Positions 1-12,800 of a stretch of DNA of 26,538 bases are shown in pieces. Each line of letters starts with the position of its first letter. The stretch's first letter is position 1. A program made the position numbers and the translations under genes. Where the stretch lies: the NCBI GenBank assembly GCA_019648995.1, contig BLXT01000514.1, positions 548,011 through 574,548 of the forward strand. The letters run 5' to 3'. The notes beneath the pieces are model-generated. The model did no database searches, was not told where the DNA came from, and worked only from the letters and a program-made list of their open reading frames with translations. Origin of the DNA: Plakobranchus ocellatus (lineage: Eukaryota; Mollusca; Gastropoda; Plakobranchidae).

Positions 1-651
1 TACTGTTTTTAGGCTGTGATAATGGTAGGATTTTTTAAACTATGGTAGGATTTTTCAAGACCTGACTTCCCTGGACACCCTGTTGACAGTTCATGTGCAG
101 TTATCCAGGGGCTGTAAAACAGGCTAACAAAAGCATTGCCTAACCACCTTGAGATCATGGTTATTGTGAATATCATACATTTTCTTTATTTTTTCTTGCA
201 ACCACCTTATTCAGGAGGGGATAGAGAATTCTCAATTCTGTAAAACAAAACCTCTGGACAGTTTTTTTTTCTTTTTTTTTTTTTCCCAATTCAGTGTCGT
301 GCTGAGGAAATAACTTTTGCTATTAAACCAAATTCTCGTTTCGTACAATACATCTATATATAATCAGACCAATTCAGTGCCAATGATCAGACCATGTTCA
401 TAGCTTGTAGCTGTGGGGTATAAATTTGAATAACTTTTATTTTTTTTTTGTTAAGTGTAAGCTGAAAAGAAACTATAGAATATTTATGACCTAATAATGC
501 CTGACTATTTTCCTGCAACTTTGTCTTATTGCCTTTATAGAAGATTTTTTTCTTGTAAAAGTCTAGTCTGGAGCAAAAGTTTTTGGGCTTTTGGTCTAGA
601 ACTGTGCTGAATTTTCAATAAAACTATTGGCTATTATTCTCCTCACTCTAG
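1..651 (+). other. Intron sequence upstream of the first visible TBC1D31 exon
   Basis: No coding block matching the missing N-terminal WD40 residues is visible here on the + strand. The stretch is AT-rich with a poly-T tract at about 261-284. It ends in a pyrimidine-rich acceptor (ctcctcactctag) at 651. Nothing else is supported. Confidence 0.7.
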
Positions 652-830
652 AAAAAGGAGAGTTGGTGGCCTGGATGAAAGGCCATGAGTCGGCTATCCA
701 TAGCATCTCTGTCCACTCATCTGGACGCTACGCTGTCACAACATCAGCAGAAACCACTCATCTCTGGGATCTGGACACATTCCAGCAAAAACACAAACTA
801 AACATCAAAGAGGATGTGGGTCTCTTGCAG
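652..830 (+). CDS. TBC1D31: TBC1D31 exon A (first visible): WD40 repeat
   Basis: Acceptor ctcactctag at 651 and donor CAG|gtgagg at 831. The exon enters two bases into a codon and leaves on a codon end. It encodes a whole WD repeat: the GH pair in KGHESAIHSISVH, then a SSGRYAVTTS strand and the WD dipeptide in HLWDLDTF. It aligns with human WDR67 around LVSWMRGHESSVFSISVH. The next intron (831-1698) holds a GT-repeat/G-run at 992-1026 and otherwise nothing recognised. Confidence 0.93.
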
Positions 831-3800
831 GTGAGGCTTAATATACTATACATTTATAAAATCTTTGTTGCTTATCTGCTATGATACTGTACTACTATAT
901 GAGCCTATCATTTTCTTCAAGATTTTTTATTAATATACATGCAGACAGAATACATACATACATATGTATCAAGTAAGAGATGGTGAAAAAAGTGTGTGTG
1001 TGTGTGGGGGGGTGGGGGTGGGGGGGTGAAGATGAACAAAATTCTCTGTTGGGCTGATTGTATGAGGAGTGTAACATGCATGGCAAAGTTGAGCAGGGCA
1101 GGATGGCTCAGAACCAAGGTAGCTGTTGTGTGATGGTTTTGGGATACAATGATTTATGAAACACTGGTAGAGACAATGATGATTCTTAATGAATAGAAGA
1201 AAAAAAATTTCATTTCTTCAGGCTCATTTCTCAATGTTCCAAATAATAATAAAAACAAAAAAAATAAAAGAAGCTGTATTTAAAATGAATGGCATAATAC
1301 CAAATTAGCTAAAGTGCGTGAAGTTTTCTCTATTCAGATTTGAAACTCATTCTAACTAGTTCAGAGACACATTGTGTGTTGATGTGAATCAACAAAGTAG
1401 ACATTTCTTAGTTGCTCATAAATTCAAGTGTATTGAACCTTGAAATCGAAAGAGATTACATGAATGATTTAAAAAATATTGTTAACAATTTTTTTTGTAT
1501 GCCATTAGCTCTTAAAATTAAAAATGTTTTTCATCTTGGTTAAAAACTCATTTAGTCAAGCTTATCATGTGACAGTTATGCACTGTTTCTTGAAATATCA
1601 GATGTAAAAGTAGGATGTGATTGCATACGTATCTTTAAATGTTTTTTATCTAGCAATCTTTTCACTTGATTATTTGTATTAAATCTTTTTCTTCCTAGGC
1701 CTTCTTCCTACCCAACAGTGACACCATCATCACCTGTTTTCGTGATGATACTATTTTTGCTTGGGACCTTGAGAGCATGAGCTGCACCTTCCAACTGCCG
1801 ATACCCCCTGGCAGAAGTCCACAGTATCGCGCATTTGCTGCCTCGCGGTGAGGAAGTCTTGTCATTCTGATAAATATTTTTTCCACAAGTAAAGTTTATA
1901 ACCTTAAAACGAGTGTACATAAATTCAGTATGTGTCTAAAAATATTTTAATGAAAATTGACATAATTTAATAAAAAGTCTGATCTTATCCTAACAGCTTT
2001 GTCTTGAACATGAAATCTGCTTGAAATTTTCTTTTATTTTTTAACATGTTTGGCCTATGAAACAGAGTGAGAGAGAAATAGAGCCAGATCAATGTAGACT
2101 AATCTGCCAAAGGCATCATAATAGATACTTTTGAGGTTATGAAAATTTCACCTAGTACGCAAACATTTTGGCTCAAAAGAGTGAACACATTTTTGATGTG
2201 TGAATCAACTTGAAAATGCATTTTTTCCATTCTCCAGCCATTGAGGCTGTGAGTTAGTATTTCAAGTTCCCATTTTTTTTAACTAAAAAGATCACAGATG
2301 ACTTTTTTTGGTGTGTTTGTAGCGATTGTAAGCATCTTTGTTCATTCTTCAGTTGTTTATTCCTGCATTTGCTGCAGGATACTTTCACATGCTTTTGGTT
2401 TCCAGTCAATTTTCGTCAGCTAGGCCTATTAGTTCAAAATACAAATTGTATCTCTTTCAGTTGTGTTGCAGTCACCAAAAATGAGTTGAGTGCGGGTTAA
2501 CATCACTGAGATCAACTCAAAATATTAAAAATAAAGAAGTGAAAATTCACCATGCTTTATTTACAGAAAGGCTTTAGCATGCCTATAGAAAGTTCTCCAC
2601 TTAGAGAGAGGTAATTTTCACCCCTTTCATTAATGCTTTCATCTTAAAGTCAATGCAAAATCTCAACTGGACTCATTTTGTGGGAGTGTTGCACAGTTTA
2701 GTTCAAGGTCTATGAATGAGCCTGAATGTTTTTATTAACTTGATATAAATTGTCCTTGTATCTCAGGGATGCCCGATACCTGGTGGCTGGTGGGAAATCC
2801 CGATTCATCCACCTGTGGTCCTTGGATTCAAGAAAGCTAATCCGTGTCATTGAAATGCCAGCCAAGGTGAAGAGCATTAGACAGCTCGAGTTTCTCCCAG
2901 ACAGCTACCAGAAGGGTGTTGATCAGGTGAGGGTCACAACTACGTATCATTAGAGTAGAAAGTTGCAAAAGCATGAGGAAAATTTTGGCTTTTCTTCCTG
3001 TTTGAAACACAATGAGTTGCATTGAAGATTCAGGTATTAAAAAATATTAATAAAGTAATGCATTTTTTATCAGATCAGATTGACAAATCTTAAACTGATG
3101 ATTGAATTTAAAAATGTGATTGTATGTGAACGGTTTGAAAAAAAAAGGTTATGTCAAGTTTTAGAGCATCATAAGTACACATGATAAATTGCAATAGAGA
3201 ATCTGACCAGGACCATATGCTCAAACTGTGACTTAGAAACTGCTAATTATTCCAAATGTCTTGATATCAATCTTTATTTAGTCTAATCTTGATGTAACAC
3301 TTTTGAGAAAGATGTTTGTTTTTTTCCCCCTTGTTTTCAATACCTTGGCACTGAGTTACTCTATCTCTCTTCAGATTTCCCCATTGCAAAATATTACATA
3401 TTTTTTTTTTCATGAACAAATGCAAATACTATTTCTTATCATTTTTATCTTAACCTCTTTTGCACCCTCGCTCATAGTTTTGACAATCACTACTTTTTCT
3501 ACCAGGACAAAAAGAGAGGCTGTTTATCAATGTAACCATTTTCTCTCTTTCTTCTCAGATTCTCGGTGTGCTGTCACAAGATGGCATCATGAGATTCATC
3601 AACACAGACATGTGCAAGCTTTTGTTTGATATTGGTGCCACTGACGCTGGAATCAAGTCGGTCACTACAGGGTTCGGAGGTCGGCACGTTGTGGCTGTGA
3701 CGGAGGATGGAAATCTACAAATATACAGTGTGCAGGCATTGGCTGCAGATCTCAACAAAGTCTGTGTTTTGGCTGTGCTGTTTTAGGCATTCTTTTTATA

Positions 3801-6800
3801 TATATACGAATTTTTACTTGTTTGTAGCTAGATTGCGGACTTATCAAATTATTTTCAGATGTATAGATTGCATGTATTATCAGTTGAGGTATAAGTTATG
3901 ACTGGACGACACGCTGATAAAAAATTTCATTTGAGAACTTTTTTTAGATGCTTATGTAAAATTTCAATCATTGGCCTAATGATTGAACTAACAAAAACAT
4001 CAGCAACACCTCTAATTTTTAAATATTCACCAAAAATTTTAGTGCTTCATGTTTTGAAATCAAGCAAAGATCCTTAAATAAAACATTTTTTCCTGAATGC
4101 TCAATTTCTTAAAAACTTATAAAGTAAACTTAGTTTACTTTATAAGTATTGTTGTCTTTAATGAGTTGTCTCATTTATGTGCATGTAACTCTAATAATTG
4201 TACAATTTTTGTAAACATGTTGTCTGAAATTTTTTTTGTAAAATGTGTCACCAGCCGCCGCCTCCCCTGATGAAAGTTGTGACAGGGAACACACTGTCAG
4301 ACACGCTGAGCACGGAGAGCAGCATGAGGAGGAGCAAAGCCACGGCATCCCAGTCTTCATCCAGGCGAGCTGCTAGTGCGGACAGAGCAGGGGATTCAGA
4401 TGATAAAGAGGTATTTTTTTTACTGAAAAAGCTCCCTTTTCTCTTTCATCTCATTCTCTCTGTCTATCTTCTTTCTCTCTCCCTCTCTCCCTTGAAATGT
4501 TTATTACGTAAATTCTAGCCTTTACACAAAAAAATATGCATCTCCATCATTAAAGTAAATAATTTGATGGAGATCAGTGGTTACCAACGAAAAAAAAAAA
4601 AAAAAAAAAGAAAAAATTTGAGGATTAAATGCTTTGCTGTGTCTATAAAAAAAAGATTAAGGACGGTTCTCTCTCCAACTATCCCCTAAAATTAAAGTTA
4701 AATATTTGGTACATTGAAGCTGTACCAGTTATGATATTTCTTTGTGATTTGTCAACACAAAATAAATTCTTACCTACATTGCCCACTAGAGTAGAGGTGT
4801 AAAGCAAACATGATTTGCGATATAAAAAATGTTTGTTCCTTATAGATTTCAACAGTTAACTATATTTAATGAGCAAAGCAGCTCTTCCACCACATCCAGT
4901 TAACTTTGATATTTTCTTCTATCTCTGTAGGGCTATTGGCAAACTTGACTCATTTCATGGAGGCAGCACTTGACTTGTGTAGTTCCTTTTTTTATTTTAA
5001 ATCTTCAAATTCCTTCCAAGGTTTTAATGTAAGCTTGTGAAAGATAGTGTGATACGAGTTATATTGGAATGTACATTGGCTTTGAAAAGCAAAATCACTT
5101 TCTATTTTCAAATTTTGAAGAACTCTGAGATTGGAGGACTGAACAAAGAGAAACTCTTCACCATTCTGAAAGGCTATGGAGAATATCCATCCAAGTACAG
5201 GTCAGTTCTGATTTTAGCTTTCCCAAAATAATCATGCCACAACATATTGAACATTTTGTGTTTTTTTTTTTTTTTTTTAAGCTTAAAACTTGTATGCATT
5301 TATTAGAAAAAAAATTTTATGACCTCTAAGTCTCTTTTTATATCACTTATGCAAGAAAAAAATTTTATCTAATGCTTTTTTAAAAATACATCAGTAATTT
5401 GCAAATGGTGTAATCATAAGAATATATAATTCAGATGCAGCCTAAAATCAGGCTTTCAATAATAAAAAAATGGTTCATAGAGTTTTGGGTATCATTAAAA
5501 AAATAAGCATATTTGTCATCGCTACCTTTTTGTGGAATATTCACTAATATAGCGTGTACAAAAGTCGATGCATAGAAGGAGTTGCAGTCAAACACGTCTT
5601 AATAAAACTCAATTATTGTTGCCCTGTGGCTGTAACTCTATTCAAGCAGTTTGTCAAAAGCCATATTTCATGGAGTTGTCTGATTAAGAATATAGACTTT
5701 TGTCTTGAGACAAATCTCTATGAATTTAAAGTCGCATTTTGAACGATATTCATGATTTAAATGGCCTTCTTTATGTGAGGTCTGAACTGGCAAAAATGGA
5801 ATAGGACTTTGTTGATTCAGAGCTAAGGGATTTTTAACTCATTTGCAACTAACTGTTTTTGCCCTGTCTATTCTCCTGGGCCTGAAGTTTTTGGACCTTT
5901 AAATAAATATGTAGCATCCATTCCCAATTTTCATTTACATAAAATTCAACCTTAGATCCATCACTTACAGAAATTTCATTATCTTGATTACTTCATTTTG
6001 TTGTTTTTCAAAAAAGGGTGGATTTTTTTTAGGTGTGGAAAATGTTTTGGCCATTTGTTTTCTGATCTAGATGTGAATCCGAAAAAAAAATTGCACGTCA
6101 TCTTTAGATACTGCTTCAGATTTTTTCTCGGTATCTTTGCGCGTCATACCATTCAAACAGATAAAGCTCATTTGTTGCCATGAACACATTAGATATAACC
6201 TAAACTACCGCGTGAAATGCAAATTTCCAGTTCTGTAACAAATTATCTTAGCCAAAAAACAAAAAAAGAATTCTTGACATATCCATGAAGAAGTGGCTCA
6301 GCAGCACTAATGTTTAGGCAACAAGTTGTTTGTGCTGGAGCTGGTCTTGCATGAGTTGAATCGAGCCGAAAGTATAAACAAAATTCTCCAGGAGTGCAGA
6401 TCATGTGGAATTTTTAGGTGACTAGTTTCTGTCGTGGGCTTTGTCTTAAAAGTGCTCTAAAGAAGGAAAACTCAGCTCAAAATATATTTCTCTCTAAAGT
6501 TTCTTGTGTGGCACTGGATTAAGTAAAACTGATATCAAGATCAATTCATAAGTTTTATTTTTTATTAAACTTTTATGTATTTTCTCTTTTTTTTTGTTGT
6601 AGTTGCCTTTTCTACAAGTGAAAAAAAATGTTGACAACGACAACAAAAATAGAAGTGCTTCTGTTAAAAATGGAGACTCCTACCTTTATTCATTTTTTTT
6701 TCTTTTTCATTTTAGGGGTCAGGGAATTTCAATCATATTTTGATTTTCGGACATAAGAAAATGTGTAACCATTTATGAAAGTTCATTTATTGTTGAAGAA

Positions 6801-9800
6801 TAGGCTCACAGCGCTTGCAGATTGGAAAGCAAATCTGTGCAGCATAAGTTGTTGAATGTTGTATTTGATTTGATAATTTTTTAAACAAAATTGTTTGCTT
6901 TTGATTGTACGAGGGCAGGCTGATAATTAAATTCCGTTTGCTAATAACTCAGTCGATTTTCGTCACATCGACCTAAAATTTCATACATATACTCTCGAAC
7001 CCGTAGCCATGTTTATGAGACAATGGCAACGTCCAATGACCTTCTCATCAAACAGCTCTCTGTTATCGAGTTTTTGGCAGCTGAGGGATGTTCTGCTACA
7101 AATATTCATGCAAGAATGAAGACAGTTGAAAGCTCTAAGAGTTGAGTACACATGTCCTTTCTCTGTGCTTTCATCTCTTCAGTGAGCTGTCTTGGGACCC
7201 AACGGGCAATTGACTTTTCGGTAACCCAGTACAGTTGTGACGATATGGTGCACTCGTTCTTTCGATTTGCTTTAATCATGCAGTCAACTTTCTCTTGATG
7301 AGCCGTGACCGATGCGGAAAGGGGCCTACGCGAATGCTTTCGATCACGCAGAATTGTCTCTCTGGGGTCTTCCCCTTTAAAAATTCTCACCCATTTGCGA
7401 ACTGCACAGTCTGAAATGCACATTTCACCATAAACTGTCTTCATTCTTGCATGAATATTTGCAGCAGAACATCCCTCAGCTGCCAAAAACTCGATAACAG
7501 AACGCTGTTGATGAGAAGGTCATTGGACGTTGCCATTGTCTCATAAACATGGCTACCCCATCACGTGTTGCACGTCACTGCATTATGAGTACAAATGACA
7601 TCACACAAACTTGTTGTTCTAGTTAAGCCTAGAAAAATGGTTCGAGAGTATATGTATGAAATTTTAGGTCGATGTAACGAAAATCGACTGAGTTATTAGC
7701 AAACGGAACTTAATTATCAGCCTGCCCTTGTACAAAGTGTTTTTAAAAAAATTGTCTTCACTTTTTTGTATACGTGCTGCATTCTAAACACTGTTCCTTT
7801 ATATACAGGATGTTTATTTGGAGAAAGATCCTTCAGTTACCAGAAAATTTTTCTGCGTATGCTGCACTTGTAGACAAGGGAGCTCATCCTGCTTACTCCA
7901 AACTGCATGAGATTTATCCTATCAAGAGCCGCAAGCTGCTGAGAATATTGCAAAGGTGTTAAAATTTTCTTAAGATACAGTTTTGACTATTGATATAAGT
8001 GACTCACAACTGTAGCAAATCAGTCCGAAAGGGCAAACTTGAATCTCTTTTAATTTTGGAAAAAAAAAAAAAGATAAATTATTCTCAGAAGGCAATTGCT
8101 GAACACCATAAATTGCTCTAAGTGTTCAAGATGGAACTTTTATTCATGCTTCCTAGTTGTTAGACACGATTCTATGTAAAATAATCAAGCCTGAAGTTTT
8201 CTTTCATCGTTTAGGTATCACCACATACTTTTTTAGTCACAGATAATTATATAGATATACGTGTTGAGGCAGGCAACATGGTTTTAAATTCATTATAATA
8301 AATCATACGTAATTTTTTTGCGCCTGTGAGTCCATTTATTGTCATTACTAAAAAAATTCATCAGAATCAAAGGCTGTTTTTTTGTTTTTTTTTCTTACAA
8401 TGGCCAATTTTTTTCTTCTTCATGGAATCTTTACAGAATCCTGTCTGCATTAGCCCACTGGTCGCCCATCTTTGGAGAAACCCAGTATCTTCCATCATTT
8501 GCCTTTCCTTTCGTGAAACTCTTTCAGAATAATCATCTGGTCTGTTTTGAGTTGATTGCTTCCATTCTTGGTAAGTGTCATAAAAATCTCAAAGCTCATT
8601 GCGTTTTGTCCATTGCATTTAAGATTTAAAAGTAATGTTAAAAGGACATCATCGTCGGCTAAAATAGAACTGGAGGGACTAACTGTGTATGGGACAATTC
8701 ACTCATCCAATATTTTTATTTGCATCATGAATCAGCATTTCCAGGTTGTGGTTAGAAAATGCAGATCTTGGCCTCGGGGCACAATGAAAAGTTTGCTGAA
8801 TCAGAATTCATATTTTTAAAATAAACCAAAGAGATTTAAAAAACAGACAGCATATGTGAATTTACCAATATTTCACTCTTGTTCTCAATGCACAGTGAAC
8901 TGGGGTCAGCATTGGTTTGAATATTTTCCAAACCCTCCCATCAATGTATTGGGAATGATAGAGAACTTGTTGGCTCACCATGATCCCCAGCTGCTGCAAC
9001 ACCTTGTGAGGAAAGGAGTCACATCTGAGGTAGGGTTCTAGTCAAATAAGTTTGTTTACTGTTATAGTACTTATGGAATTTGTGAAGGAAGTAATTGCTG
9101 CAAAAATAGGGTTTTTTATAACCAACAGGGTCTGTTTTTAAAAATCATAGACTTTGTAAGAAAGGGAGTCACTGTGTAGGTAGGGCTCTTGTTGTCAACA
9201 TTCAGTATAATGAGGTGGGCATTTTGAGAAAAGGAATCACTCCAGGCGTAGAATTCTTTCATAAACAGGATTACTGTTCATAAAATGGATGTTGTCAGAA
9301 AAAGAGTTACTTCCGGGTTAGGATTCTGCGATAAATGGTGTGAAGGGGATGAATGTTTTGAGAACAGGTGAGATAAGATAAAATGTCAAATCAAACTAGA
9401 TATTCACTTTTGCAATTAGTAAATTGTACCACTATAAAATGCAATTTTTTTTCCCTAGTGACACTTCTAGGGTTAAGATAGAAGTCAGATATCTACTTGG
9501 ACTTTTTTATAATTCCATCCACTTATCACCATTGTGAAATATGCAAAACTGAGTTGAGGCAAATTGAAGAAAGTTGGAAATATTCACATCAGGATTTGTG
9601 TCTCACTGGGTTTGGATAAGAGAGTGTAAATTAATATTTTACACTGTGTTGTTTCAGATTTATGCTTGGCCCCTGCTGGAAACCGTCTTCTCTGAAGTTC
9701 TAACACAGGATGAATGGCTGATGCTGTGGGACAACGTGCTCAGCAATCACCCAGCATTCCTGCTGGTCGCTACCGTGGCTTACAACATGTGCTCTCGTGG

Positions 9801-12800
9801 TCCTTTGATGAAATGTTCTGAGCTGGATGATTTTAAGGTTTGGTTTTTGGTTGCTGTTGTTTTGGAGATTTTTTTCTTCAAAGGAGGAAGTCTTATAGTA
9901 GCCAGTTTTGTATGTACATATAGACTGTAAGTAAAAATTTCTCACAAAATGAGACAAGTTGTAGTTCTGACTAATTGAAGGAAATGGAGATCTTAATCAC
10001 ATGAGTTAAAATGCTTAATTTCTCTTGTGCTCAACCCTTTCAGTGCACGTTCTGTCAGCTAAGTATTCCATAAAAAATATGGCTATTTTTACCCTTATTG
10101 AATGAATTGATCAGTTTACCTGAGTGTTTATTACAGCAACTAAACTGATTTCGTAAGACTGCTATATCATTATATATATATATATGTATAACTCATTTTG
10201 GTTTTGTTTTTTGTTTGAGCAGCTGCACTAGTTTTATATTGAATTGTGATTTTTCTTTGATTCAGATCTGGGTCTTATTACATATTACTGGGGGGGGGGG
10301 GGGGGGGGGGGNNNNNTATCTTCTATTTTGATCGGCATTTAAATTTTATTCTTTTTGCCCTTAAATAAATGCTTGAAATGATAGAAATGCAATTTAAAAA
10401 TATATATCAGCTTTAACAGCTTGAAACAAAAGGTATGAAGGGCCAAGGAGGTTGGGTCTAAACCAAGATACCAACTCTCAAATTTTTGTTATCGCATCCG
10501 TTTCCTCTGACATAGCAAATATTTTTTAGGTCGAAAATATTCCTCGAAATCCTCTCATTGGTGAAATGAGTTCATGTTTGTAGGGTCACCAATGAATAAA
10601 GTGATGTATCTTTTTTTCTTTCATCTTATTTTTATTTATTTGTTTTTTATGGTTATTATCTGTATTTTACTTGCATTCAATTCCTCAGTTTTTCTTCCAT
10701 CATCGGAATGCAGTGAACATGAAGCAGGTCATGAAGGAAACATACAGACTGATGGAGGCCACGCCTGAAGATCTGCACCCTCACAACAAACTGGAAGCTT
10801 TCACTGCACTCACCAAAGGGAATTACCCTGTCTTTAACAAATATCCCAAATTCATAGTTGACTACCAGGTAGGGTTAATATCTAACCATATTTTATTAAT
10901 GCTGCCCTTGTCCAAACATCTAACTCTGAACATAAAATTTTTTCAGAAAAGTCCCTCCCCCCCCCAAAAAAAAACAAAAAAAACAGCCCACCAAATGAAA
11001 GGTTTAGCAATCTGAAATGTGAATCCTCCAAAACTTGTCAAATGGTTTAAAAAGTTGCAATGATGACATGCCTACATGCCTATCTGTTCATTTTTGTTGC
11101 TTATGATGTGTTTTTATTATTGATTCTTTATTATAAAAATTGTTTCTACCTTAATTTGAAATGCGTATCTTTTCCTCATCAATTTTTTTTTGTGTTAAAG
11201 GAAAACATGCTCCTTTTTTGACAACACCAAAAACATTTCTCGATTTTTCTCTCTTGGTGCACACAAATCATGATTTAAGACCCTCTTGTTCACACGAACA
11301 CATTTTTGTAGCATAATTTTTCTTTCCCTTTTTGGGTTACTATTTGAAAAATCACATTGGGTGCATAGAAGTGCTTTGACTGTACAATGAGCATAGGAAT
11401 AATTGCAAAACACCATGAATTGTCACTGGGTGTAATTGGTTCTTGCAATGCACCAGGAATTGCTGTAGCATAATAAATTAATAAATACATCTTTGTTACT
11501 AAAGAATTAGTGTGGCTCTAATCTTTACATACTTCTAGTTGTACAGTAATTGTTCCATTGGTAGATTTTGATCTTTTAATGTGAGAGAAAAATCCCCACA
11601 AATGATGCTTCCTATTAATAATTAGGTAAGAGCAATCTAGGCCCGCAATTGTAACTTGGCAATAGCGCTTATCCATCTTTGCTTCTTGGTTTTTGGCATC
11701 CTATGAACTAGATGATGGCTCTCACTGAGAAAAAAAGGCCTACTACTTATTGTACCCTAACTTACTCTCTCTGTTGTGACTCTCTCTGATAACACGGAGA
11801 AAACACCAAAAATTAATATTATCACTAAAGGCATAAATTTGAAGACTTTGGTGTTCTCTTTTTACCAACTTTTCATAACAAAAGGATATACCAATTTTCT
11901 TTTAAAACCCAAAACAATTTAGACAGTCCCTTATAATCTGTATTAAAATGAGCAGTGAGATTTAAAATGGAGGAGGAAACAAAAAAGAAATATCTAAAAC
12001 AACAGATCATTGTCTTTTAAATTTGGTTGATCAGGAGTTTGAAAAGAATAGATAGCTTCAAACATTATTCAGAACAAATATATATCTTCTGCCTTAGGTC
12101 TTGAGATCAATGTTATATATTTATCTTGTACCATATATCCTATTGTAGACCAATTCTAGTCATAATTAGTCAAATATTAGGCATGATATTTTGAAAAAGA
12201 GCCATCTTAATCTTAAGTAAGACTTTTTTTTTTGGTGAGTTTTCAATAAAAAGATTCCATCTTGTTTTAAATATGCAAAAAATTTACTTTTTTTCTTATT
12301 ATCAGGAACAGAAGAGATGCCTTGTTTGTAAAGTTTATTTAAAAAGTCTTATCTGGATTTCAAATACTCAATAATTTATCCCTTTCAATCTTTTCAAAAT
12401 TTCAAACTTCAGGAAACTATTTTTAGGTCCCATTCAATACATCTGCTTTGTTGCATGTGACTGGTTTGTACTGCTTGCAATGTGAGTTTGATGCAGATTT
12501 TTTTAATGAAAATTTTAAGCAACGGTTTTGTTTGCTTTTCTTTTTAAGGTTCAAGAGAGAGAGAGGATTCGACAGGAGGAGCTTGACTATCTTAGACAAA
12601 AGTAAGACTTTCACTCTCAGACTGCCATTCTTTTCTTGTGAATTTAGTCACTGAATAAACTAAATAAAAAGCAGTATTGTCCATAGACTTAACACTGACA
12701 ATGCTGCTCTTCAATTAGCTATGGCAGAATTATTGATAGTAAACGCAACAAATTGCCATTGACGGAAGAATTTTGAAGATAGGATAATTTTCTTTGTTCA

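Larger units (their letters stand above)
6910..7730 (-). mobile_element. Fold-back mariner-like element with a truncated, disabled transposase
   Basis: 821 bp in TBC1D31 intron 6. The ends are 91-bp inverted repeats (6910-7000 and 7640-7730) with three mismatches, flanked by TA on both sides. The homology goes deeper than the termini. The + strand from 7001 to about 7127 and the - strand from about 7560 back to 7437 both carry the same 5' leader and transposase N-terminus, so both ends derive from one 5' end of a parent element. The left arm lacks about 80 bp of leader that the right arm keeps (roughly 7560-7639). The centre holds a partial minus-strand transposase reading frame. There is no catalytic DDD/DDE region, so the element is non-autonomous. 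Confidence 0.88.

Noticed and set aside
917-1117. Minus-strand frames encoding Pro/His runs
   Set aside because: They are translations of the GT/G microsatellite at 992-1026.
3303-3629. 108-codon + strand frame
   Set aside because: Covers intron 3 and the start of exon D in a different frame from the conserved protein; not coding.
4266-4274. CTGATGA word as ribozyme core on the + strand
   Set aside because: It is coding sequence of TBC1D31 exon E (PLMKV) and lacks the other hammerhead parts.
11195-11490. Overlapping minus-strand frames in intron 11
   Set aside because: No similarity, no splice phase relation to a gene; taken as chance.
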